Positions 52,545 to 59,655 of a stretch of 64,000 bases of DNA are shown one piece after another. Within the stretch, counting starts at the first letter, position 1, and each line of letters begins with the position of its first letter. The position numbers and the translations under genes are program-made. The stretch covers positions 434,001-498,000 of the forward strand of contig NZ_RWIU01000003.1 of assembly GCF_003944765.1 (NCBI RefSeq), written 5' to 3'. The stretch comes from Hymenobacter perfusus. GTDB taxonomy: Bacteria; Bacteroidota; Bacteroidia; Cytophagales; Hymenobacteraceae. The notes under the pieces were generated by a model. The model searched no databases. It was given only the letters and a program-made list of their open reading frames with translations, and was not told the DNA's origin.

Positions 52545-52586
52545 CAGGCCGTTGGCCGCTGCCGGGCAGCAGTAGCCAACGGCCTG
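52545..52586 (-). terminator. Hairpin between susD and the GH13 gene
   Basis: CAGGCCGTTGGC (52545-52556) pairs exactly with GCCAACGGCCTG (52575-52586). No T-tract follows on the minus strand. It may lower or process the transcript after susC/susD, giving more receptor than enzyme. Confidence 0.5.
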
Positions 52587-52615
52587 CCTATACGCTGTTG
52601 AATACGGATGTGAAG

Positions 52616-54181
52616 CTAGTAGCCAGGGTTTTGAGTGATGTTAAGGTTAATATCCAGCTGGTTTTTGGGAATAGGATACAGCAGATATTTTGGGTCGCTC
52701 TGGGGCTTGTCTTTGCGCGCCTGCAGAAACCGGCCGAACCGGATCATATCCTGCCGCCGCCACGACTCGCCGTACAGCTCCCGGCCCCGCTCAGCCAGCA
52801 GCACATCGAGCGTGAGCGAACTGAGGGAGCTGGCCCCGCGCGAAGGGTGCGTCCGCAAAGAGTTGACGATGGCTACCGGCGTGGCGCCGTACGAGCCTGC
52901 ACTGGTGCCCGTGCCGCCCCGCAGAATAGCTTCCGCCTTCATCAGCAGCACGTCGGCCAGCCGGAAGGTTACGTGGTCATTTTCGCACCCGTTGCCACCC
53001 TTGCCCTCGCTCACGTAATCGACGGGGTATTTGATTGGGCGGATGCCTTTGGCTTCGAGGTCGGCACCAGTTTCAGACAGGTTGATATCCTTGGTGAAGC
53101 TCAGCGGTGCCCCGCCCCGCGTAGTAAGCGCAGCGTCGGTGGTGAGGTTGTATTGCTGACCAACTAGGAAGCCTACATTAATGCGTCGGCCGGGGTTAGC
53201 GGGGCCGCCGGCAATGTCGTACGCCACGCCCCGGCGCTTGTCGGCCGCCTCAAACAGATCGTAAAATTCGGCCGTGGTAGCCGGGCCGTTGTAGCCATCT
53301 ACGGGGCGCATGTTGTAGTGCGACACAAACTTCCAGAAGTCGCGCGTGGGCCCGGCGTTGCCGAACGTGTTTTCCTGGGTGAAGATATTCTCCCGGCCGA
53401 TGGCCCCGTTGTTGGGCGCAAAGTTGTCGAAGAAGTTGGTGGTGAAGGAATATTTCCCGCTGTTGATGATTTCGTCGGCCAGCGTGATTACCTGGTTCAT
53501 GTCGGCGGCAGCAAAGGTTGGGGCCGCCCGGTTGGCGTACACGCCTTTGTTGAGGTAGCACTTCATGAGCAGCACCCGGGCGGCGTCCTTGGTAGCGCGG
53601 CTGACGGGGGCATCAGGGAGGTCTTTCTGAATGGCGTTGAGCTCACTCACAATGTAGTTGAGCGCCTCCGTCCCTTTGCGCACCTTGGCCAGGTTGTTCA
53701 GCGGTTCGCCGGGTTCCCGGTACAGTACCTGGTCGTAGAGGTCGAGCAGCAGGAAGGTGGCCCAGGCCCGCAGAAACCGCGCCTCAGCCTGCTGCTGCAC
53801 AGTAGGTTCGAAGCGCAACAGGTCGGTGGAGGCGAAAATGATGCCCTCCAGCTGGTTGAAGGTGTCGCGCACCCGCTCGTTGTTGCCGTCCCAGGTATGG
53901 TTGAACAGGGCCCGCCATTTGCCATTGTCGTCCCAGTCAGGCCCGCGGGTGGGCATAATGCGCGCATCAGTCGAGACTTCCTCAAGGGCAAATACACTCA
54001 CGCACCCCTGAATAGGGTCGCGCTGCGCGTTGTACACGCCTTGCAGCAGGGCCGCGGGGTCACCGCGCGGAATCTGATCCAGCGCGAGCTGCCCCTGCAG
54101 GGTTTCTTCAACGTCACAGCTAGTAGCCCCCTGCAGCAAAGACAGCAAGGCAGTTGCATAGGCAATCTTAGCGTATTTCAT
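52616..54181 (-). CDS. SusD/RagB-family outer-membrane lipoprotein
   Basis: 521 residues. The lipobox ends at Cys22 (LLQGATSC), followed by acidic residues as in surface lipoproteins. SusD-type TPR helices are at the N-terminal half (LRFEPTVQQQAEARFLRAWATFLLLDLYDQ), and LADVLLMKAEAILRGG near the C-terminus is typical. It closes the SusC pore like a lid and binds the glycan. It is 20 bases after susC and clearly in the same operon. Confidence 0.94.
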   Translation of the reverse strand: MKYAKIAYATALLSLLQGATSCDVEETLQGQLALDQIPRGDPAALLQGVYNAQRDPIQGCVSVFALEEVSTDARIMPTRGPDWDDNGKWRALFNHTWDGNNERVRDTFNQLEGIIFASTDLLRFEPTVQQQAEARFLRAWATFLLLDLYDQVLYREPGEPLNNLAKVRKGTEALNYIVSELNAIQKDLPDAPVSRATKDAARVLLMKCYLNKGVYANRAAPTFAAADMNQVITLADEIINSGKYSFTTNFFDNFAPNNGAIGRENIFTQENTFGNAGPTRDFWKFVSHYNMRPVDGYNGPATTAEFYDLFEAADKRRGVAYDIAGGPANPGRRINVGFLVGQQYNLTTDAALTTRGGAPLSFTKDINLSETGADLEAKGIRPIKYPVDYVSEGKGGNGCENDHVTFRLADVLLMKAEAILRGGTGTSAGSYGATPVAIVNSLRTHPSRGASSLSSLTLDVLLAERGRELYGESWRRQDMIRFGRFLQARKDKPQSDPKYLLYPIPKNQLDINLNITQNPGY

Positions 54182-54200
54182 GGTGGGAATGACTTAGAGG

Positions 54201-57194
54201 TTACAGGTTGAAATTGACGCCCAGCGTGAAGGTTCGGGCACTGGGGTAGGGCAGGTAATCAATGCCAACCGAAGGCACCTGGTTGGCCCCGCGCTTCACC
54301 GTATTGATTTCCGGATCAAACCCATCGTATTTCGTAATCACGAATAGGTTTTGCCCCGTGATGTACACGCGCGCACCTTTCACAAAGCTGCCTATGTCAC
54401 CAAAACCGTAGGCCAGCGTCAGGTTGGACAGTTTCAGGTAGTCACCCTTTTCCAGGTAGCGCGTGGTGGCCGCCGCCGGGTTGCCGATAGATTCCTTAAT
54501 GGGGTTTTCGAACGTAGAGAGGGCAATGTTTTTGCCGGCCCCGATCTGGCCCACGTTGCCCACTGCATTCAGCGTGTTGTTGTAGACGTACTGGCCGAAC
54601 ACGCCGGTCATGTTGGCAATCAGGGAGAGTTTGCCGTAGCGGGCATTGGCGCTCAGGCCCAGCAGCGTGCGGGGGTTCGGGCTGCCTGCGTACACCGGGT
54701 TGGCGAGGTCTACCGGATTCGACAGTCCTTGGTCGTTGAGGCCGTTGTACCTGGGCAGCACGAAGGCGTTGATGGGGTTCCCGTTCCGGATAAGCTGCGA
54801 CGTAGCCCCCGACAAGCCCTGCCCATTAATAGCGCCGGTGATAATTTCGGGCCCTACCAGGTCCTTCACTTCGTTGCGGATAAACGTGGCGTTGGCATTA
54901 AAGCCCACTTCCATTTTCTCGCTGCGCAGCAGCACCGTGTTCAAAGCCATTTCTACCCCTTTGTTCACGATTTTACCGTCGAGGTTATCCCAGAAGATGG
55001 CTTGCACCTGTGGTGCGGGCTGCCCGGGCACGGTGGGAAACAGAATGTCGGTGGTGGTCTTGTTGAAATAGTCGGCCGTGAAGGTGAAGCGGTTGTCCAG
55101 CGCCCCAATGTCAATGCCGACGTTGAACTGGCGGTCGGATTGCCACTTTAGGTTCTCGTTGCGGCTGTTGAGAGGAATCTGCGCCCCGTTGTCGCGCACC
55201 TCGAATCGGTCCTGGGCGGCACCCGCCGGAAACTCCTGGTTGCCAGTGAGGCCATAGCCGGCCCGCAGCTTCAGCTGGGTAAGCTGTTCGGACGGGAAAA
55301 AGGCTTCCTGGCTTAAATCCCAGGCGAAGGCGAACGAGGGGAAGTAGCCTACTTTGTTGTTGCTACCGAACTTGCTGCTCTCGTCGCGACGCAGCGTACC
55401 AGTCAGTACGTAGCGTTCCTTGAAGTTGAAAATGGCCCGGCCAAAGAATGATTGTAGGGCGTACGTGGGGTCCTTGAACGAGGTGATACTGCGCGACCCG
55501 GTCGCCGACGTCTGGATGTAGTCGGTGTAGTCGAGGCCGAAATTGCCGAAGCCGCCCGTAGCGGGGTTGCCAAACGCGCTGACGCCGGAGCCCAGGTTAA
55601 TGAACTTCGTGTACTCGTAGCCCAGCACCGCGTTCAGGTTCAGATCGGTGGTAATGGCTTTGTTGAAGTTCAGCGTATGGGCAATTTGCTGCGTGGTCAG
55701 CTCATTGTTGCTGATGGCGGCGAAGCCCTGGTTTTCGATGCCCGGGTAGTTAATCAGGCGTTGGTTGATGGAAGTACGCCGCTCACCGGAGTTGTAATTC
55801 ACGCTCAGCAGCAGCCGGTAGTTGAGCCAGTCGGTGAATTTAAACGAGGGCGCAATACTGGCCAGGATGGTGTTCACCCGCGAATTGTCGTTGTACAGCT
55901 CCTGGGCGGCCAGAGGGTTCACTACGTCGCCCGCCACAATGTAGAGGGAGCCGTCGGGGTTGCGCAGCGGCTGCGTGGGATTCCACTGCAGGGCCTGCCC
56001 GATGAGGCTACCCCGGAAGCCGGCGTCGGTGGTGATATTGGCCAGCTCTTCCCGAAACTGACTGGTGGCAATGTTCACGTCCACGCCCAGCTTCTTGCTT
56101 TCCAGAAACTGCAGGTTCGTGGAAAGGTTAGCGCTGTACTTCTTAAACCCGGTTTTGCGCACGATGCCGTCCTGGTCGAGGTAGCCCAAAGAGAGCCGAT
56201 ACCGGCCGGTTTCGCCGCCGCCGCTCATGGCCACGTTGTAGTTTTGCAGGTAGCCGGTGCGCAGAATTTCATCGAGGGCGTCCACGTCGCCTCCCTTGTC
56301 GTTGGCGGCCGGCGCACCGTAGTATTTGATGGCTTCCCGGTACTGGCTTGCATTCAGGAATTCAGGCCGGCGCAGTAAGCTGGAGAAGCCCCCGGATACG
56401 CCCACATTCAGTAAAGGAGCGCCTGATTTGCCTTTTTTGGTCGTGATAATTACCACCCCGTAGGCCGCCCGGGAGCCGTAAATGGCCGTTGCCGAGGCAT
56501 CCTTCAGGACGGTAAAGGTTTCGATATCATCGGGGTTAAGAAAGTTGAGCGGATTGCTATCCGCGCCAGCTCCCACATCAGCAGAAGCTACCAAGCCCGG
56601 CCGGGCCGTGCGACCATCCAGCGGCACGCCATCTACCACGTACAACGGCTGTCCGGTGCCCGTCACGGCCGAGTTACCCCGGATCCGGATAGTAGCCGGC
56701 CCGCCGGGCTGGCCGCTGTTGTTGCCTACCTGCACCCCCGATACGCGGCCCTGCAGCAGCTGGTCGGGTGAGGTAAAGGTGCCCCGGTTGAAGTCTTTCT
56801 CACCTACTACCGCCACCGACCCGGTGACGTCCTGCTTGCGGGCCGTACCGTAGCCTACCACCACCACCTCACTCAGCGCCTGGGCATCTTCCGAGATAGT
56901 AATGTTGAGGGCCACGGGTTCCGTGCCCACGGTAACGGCCCGGGTCTGGGACTTGTAACCAATGGAGGAGACAAGCAGCTCATAACTGCCCGGCGCAATG
57001 CGCAGCTCGTACCTGCCGGTGGCATCGGTGGGGGCGGCAACGGTGGTGCCTTTCACAAGCACCGTTGCTCCAATGACGGGGTTGCCGTTAGGCTCCGCCA
57101 CGGTACCTCGGATGATACCTTGCCCCATGGCAGCACTGGTTAGCGCCACGAAGCCGGTTACCAGTCCGGCTCGAATCTGTAAGAATGCCGACAT
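54201..57194 (-). CDS. SusC/RagA-family TonB-dependent receptor
   Basis: 997 residues. An N-terminal signal, then the CarboxypepD_reg module (GIIRGTVAEPNGNPVIGATVLVKG), a TonB box-like EVVVVGYGTARKQDVTGSVA, plug (RGTFTSPDQLLQGRVSGVQVG, RIRGNSAVTGTGQPLYVVDGVPL), and a long barrel ending TFTLGVNFNL. It imports oligosaccharides with energy from TonB-ExbBD. First gene of the seven-gene minus-strand operon, divergent from a LacI regulator, with a large operator palindrome upstream. Confidence 0.95.
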   Translation of the reverse strand: MSAFLQIRAGLVTGFVALTSAAMGQGIIRGTVAEPNGNPVIGATVLVKGTTVAAPTDATGRYELRIAPGSYELLVSSIGYKSQTRAVTVGTEPVALNITISEDAQALSEVVVVGYGTARKQDVTGSVAVVGEKDFNRGTFTSPDQLLQGRVSGVQVGNNSGQPGGPATIRIRGNSAVTGTGQPLYVVDGVPLDGRTARPGLVASADVGAGADSNPLNFLNPDDIETFTVLKDASATAIYGSRAAYGVVIITTKKGKSGAPLLNVGVSGGFSSLLRRPEFLNASQYREAIKYYGAPAANDKGGDVDALDEILRTGYLQNYNVAMSGGGETGRYRLSLGYLDQDGIVRKTGFKKYSANLSTNLQFLESKKLGVDVNIATSQFREELANITTDAGFRGSLIGQALQWNPTQPLRNPDGSLYIVAGDVVNPLAAQELYNDNSRVNTILASIAPSFKFTDWLNYRLLLSVNYNSGERRTSINQRLINYPGIENQGFAAISNNELTTQQIAHTLNFNKAITTDLNLNAVLGYEYTKFINLGSGVSAFGNPATGGFGNFGLDYTDYIQTSATGSRSITSFKDPTYALQSFFGRAIFNFKERYVLTGTLRRDESSKFGSNNKVGYFPSFAFAWDLSQEAFFPSEQLTQLKLRAGYGLTGNQEFPAGAAQDRFEVRDNGAQIPLNSRNENLKWQSDRQFNVGIDIGALDNRFTFTADYFNKTTTDILFPTVPGQPAPQVQAIFWDNLDGKIVNKGVEMALNTVLLRSEKMEVGFNANATFIRNEVKDLVGPEIITGAINGQGLSGATSQLIRNGNPINAFVLPRYNGLNDQGLSNPVDLANPVYAGSPNPRTLLGLSANARYGKLSLIANMTGVFGQYVYNNTLNAVGNVGQIGAGKNIALSTFENPIKESIGNPAAATTRYLEKGDYLKLSNLTLAYGFGDIGSFVKGARVYITGQNLFVITKYDGFDPEINTVKRGANQVPSVGIDYLPYPSARTFTLGVNFNL

Positions 57195-57289
57195 AAGCAG
57201 TGGGATTTTGAAGTGGGAATGCTGCTAAAGGTGCAGTATTAACTCCAACAAAATCAAGCAGTAACACAGTGGAAAATACGATTTTTCTT

Positions 57290-57317
57290 CCGAAATCGGT
57301 AACGTAATCGATTTCGG
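57290..57317. promoter_or_regulatory. 28-bp palindromic operator for the LacI-type regulator
   Basis: CCGAAATCGGTAAC and GTAATCGATTTCGG are inverted arms that match at 12 of 14 positions with no spacer (centre 57303/57304). It lies 96 bases before the susC start and about 155 bases before the lacI-type ATG, as expected for a shared operator. LacI-family sites are palindromes with a central CG; this one has that step. Confidence 0.75.
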
Positions 57318-57472
57318 AACGCCATTCTTTTTTTGTGATTCTGGCTATGTCCCGGCTTTTTTGTCGATTGTAGCAGGCTGGGTGGGTGGTTGCTTACTCA
57401 CTGACTGCGGCCGGCTGATGTCGGTGCCGATGTTTTCTCTTCCTCTGTTCTGCTTCTTTACCTTCCCCTCAC

Positions 57473-58507
57473 ATGAAAAGAGCTACGCTACGCGACATTG
57501 CCCAAGTCCTGGGAGTTACCGTGGCCACCGTGTCGCGGGCGTTGAAAAATTACCCGGACATCAGTAGTGCCACCAAGCAGACGGTGCTGGCCACTGCCGA
57601 GCGGCTGCACTACGCCCCGCACCCAATGGCCGTGAAGCTGCGCCAGCAAGCCTACAAAGTGGTAGGGGTGGTAGTGCCCGATATTGTGCACCCGTTCTTC
57701 TCGGATGTCATCAGCGGCATTGTAGATGTTATGGAAGCCCTGGGTTACCACATCATCCTCAGCCAGAGCAATGAGAGCTACGAGAAGGAAATCCGGGTGA
57801 CGCAGATGCTGCAGGCTACCGGCGTGGATGGCCTGTTGGTGTGTCTTTCCAACGAAACGGTGAGCATCGACCACCTGCGCGCTTTGCAGGAATACGACCT
57901 GCCGGTGGTGCTGTTCGATAAAATAAGCCCGCTGCTGGATGCCAGTAGTGTGGTAACTAATGACTTTCAGGGGGCTTACGATGCCGTGGCTCATCTGCTC
58001 GACCAAGGCTATACCCGCATAGCGCATATCAAAGGGCCGCCGCACCCCGAAAATACCCGGCAACGCTTCCTGGGCTACCAAGCGGCCTTGGCGGCGTACG
58101 GGCTGCCTTTCCGGCCCGAGTACGTGGCGGAGTGTCACACCGTCACGCACGAAGAAGGGGCGACTTTTGCGCTCCGCTTTATGGCCCTGCCCGAGCCGCC
58201 CCAGGCCCTGTTCGCCGTTTCCGATTCGGTGGCCATCGGGGCCATTACGGCCCTGAAGGAGGCCGGCTGGCGGGTACCCCAGGATATGGCCGTTATCGGT
58301 TTCAGCGACTGGTCAGTGTGCCGGATGCTGGAGCCCAGCGTCAGTTCCGTTTCCCAGCCCGGCTACGATATCGGCCGGCGGGCCAGTGAGCTGCTGTTGC
58401 GCGAAATCCGGCAGCTGCGCGAGGAACTGCCGCCGGAACACAGCCGCGTAGTGCTCGATGCCACGGTGCAGGTGCGGCAGTCTTCGTTGCGGCCAACAGC
58501 GGGCTGA
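57473..58507 (+). CDS. LacI-family transcriptional regulator of the sugar operon
   Basis: 344 residues. The N-terminal helix-turn-helix and hinge (TLRDIAQVLGVTVATVSRAL, with YPDISSATKQTVLATAERL) are LacI/PurR type; the periplasmic-binding-protein-like effector domain follows (VVGVVVPDIVHPFFSDVISG, RIAHIKGPP, ALFAVSDSVAIGAI, AVIGFSDWSVCRML). The effector is probably the imported sugar. It is divergent from susC with a 28-bp palindrome between them, and may repress or activate both directions. Confidence 0.95.
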   Translation: MKRATLRDIAQVLGVTVATVSRALKNYPDISSATKQTVLATAERLHYAPHPMAVKLRQQAYKVVGVVVPDIVHPFFSDVISGIVDVMEALGYHIILSQSNESYEKEIRVTQMLQATGVDGLLVCLSNETVSIDHLRALQEYDLPVVLFDKISPLLDASSVVTNDFQGAYDAVAHLLDQGYTRIAHIKGPPHPENTRQRFLGYQAALAAYGLPFRPEYVAECHTVTHEEGATFALRFMALPEPPQALFAVSDSVAIGAITALKEAGWRVPQDMAVIGFSDWSVCRMLEPSVSSVSQPGYDIGRRASELLLREIRQLREELPPEHSRVVLDATVQVRQSSLRPTAG

Positions 58508-58547
58508 TTTCTTATCCCAGATCAAGGACTTGGCTGTATCGTAACGG

Positions 58548-58555
58548 TACCTTTG
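58548..58555 (+). promoter_or_regulatory. -7 box (TACCTTTG) for the DODA-type dioxygenase gene
   Basis: Exact TACCTTTG, 65 bases before the ATG at 58621; a TTG lies 15 bases upstream. Confidence 0.45.
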
Positions 58556-58620
58556 TAGGCGTTGCTGCCCTGGGAAGAAAACGTATTTTCCCGGTGGGCA
58601 ACTTACCTTTCGCCTACGCC

Positions 58621-59454
58621 ATGAACTCCCTGCAAGACCTCCACAACACCGCCCGCAGCTTCCAGACCACCGCCAAGATGCCCGTGCTGTTTGTGGGCCA
58701 CGGCTCGCCCATGAATGCGCTGGCCGATAACGCCTTCACCCAAACCCTGCATCAGATGGGTTTGGATATCCGGAACCGGCAGCCGCCCCGGGCGGTGCTG
58801 GTGGTGTCGGCGCACTGGCTCACGCGGGGCTCGTTTGTGACCGTGAACGAGCGGCCCGAAACCATCCACGATTTCGGCGGCTTCCCCCAAGAGCTGTTTG
58901 CCATGCAGTACCCCGCGCCCGGCGCCCCCGATGTGGCCCGGGAAGTGCTGCAAGCCCTGCCCGACGCTCACCCTACCGACGAGTGGGGCCTCGACCACGG
59001 CACTTGGACGGTGCTGCACCACGTGTTTCCCGAGGCCGATATTCCGGTGTTCCAGCTTAGCATCGACTACCACCAGCCCCTGACCTACCACGCCGACCTG
59101 GCCCGGCAGCTGCGGTTTCTGCGCCGCCGCGGCGTGCTGATTCTGGGCAGTGGTAACATCGTGCACAACCTGCGCCAGAGCATGCCCAAGCTGATGGCCG
59201 ACGACCCCACGCCCTACGCCTGGGCCTCGGAGTTCGACGAGTGGGCCAAGCGCAAAATCGACCAGCGCGACCTGCACGCGTTGGCTCACTACCAGCAGGC
59301 CGGTGCCAGCGGCCCTCTGGCCGTGCCCACCCCCGACCACTACATCCCGCTGCTCTACAGCCTCGCCTTGGCCGAACCCGACGACGACATCCGCCACGCC
59401 TACGAAGCCGTGGAATACGGCGGCCTGAGCATGCGCACGTTTGTGGTGGGGTAG
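58621..59454 (+). CDS. LigB-fold extradiol dioxygenase, 4,5-DOPA dioxygenase/YgiD type
   Basis: 278 residues. The LigB superfamily motifs are PVLFVGHGSPMNAL, VLVVSAHWLTRGSF and ETIHDFGGFPQELF, with a late PTPDHYIPLLYSL. The His residues of GHGSP, SAHW, IHDF and PDHYIP are the likely metal ligands (zinc or iron). Plant and bacterial homologues open catechol rings such as DOPA; the E. coli homologue YgiD is a zinc-containing DOPA dioxygenase. The native substrate is unknown. Start chosen at MNSLQDLHNT; a longer frame covers the leader. Confidence 0.9.
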   Translation: MNSLQDLHNTARSFQTTAKMPVLFVGHGSPMNALADNAFTQTLHQMGLDIRNRQPPRAVLVVSAHWLTRGSFVTVNERPETIHDFGGFPQELFAMQYPAPGAPDVAREVLQALPDAHPTDEWGLDHGTWTVLHHVFPEADIPVFQLSIDYHQPLTYHADLARQLRFLRRRGVLILGSGNIVHNLRQSMPKLMADDPTPYAWASEFDEWAKRKIDQRDLHALAHYQQAGASGPLAVPTPDHYIPLLYSLALAEPDDDIRHAYEAVEYGGLSMRTFVVG

Positions 59455-59483
59455 GCGCGCGTGCTGATTTTGGATACTACAGC

Positions 59484-59580
59484 ACGTCATGCTGAGCTTG
59501 CCGAAGCATCTCGCGTGCTGACGTTGAGTTACTATTTCAACCTCAGCACGCGAGATGCTTCGGCAAGCTCAGCATGACGT
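59484..59580. repeat. Family A palindromic intergenic repeat, copy 5 (perfect 38-base arms)
   Basis: The left arm begins ACGTCATGCTGAGCTTGCCG (59484) and runs to 59521; the right arm is an exact inverse at 59543-59580. This is the cleanest copy of the family, with a 21-base loop. It lies between two plus-strand genes. Confidence 0.9.
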
Positions 59581-59655
59581 TCTGCCGCCTCCCAGGCAAC
59601 GTCTGGCACCCGGGCCGCATCTGGCGGAGTATAGGTTTTCTACCTTGTCCTCCCT

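Noticed and set aside
11918..59580. Palindromic repeats as CRISPR arrays
   Set aside because: Each element is one inverted pair in a different intergenic gap; there are no regularly spaced direct repeats and no cas genes.
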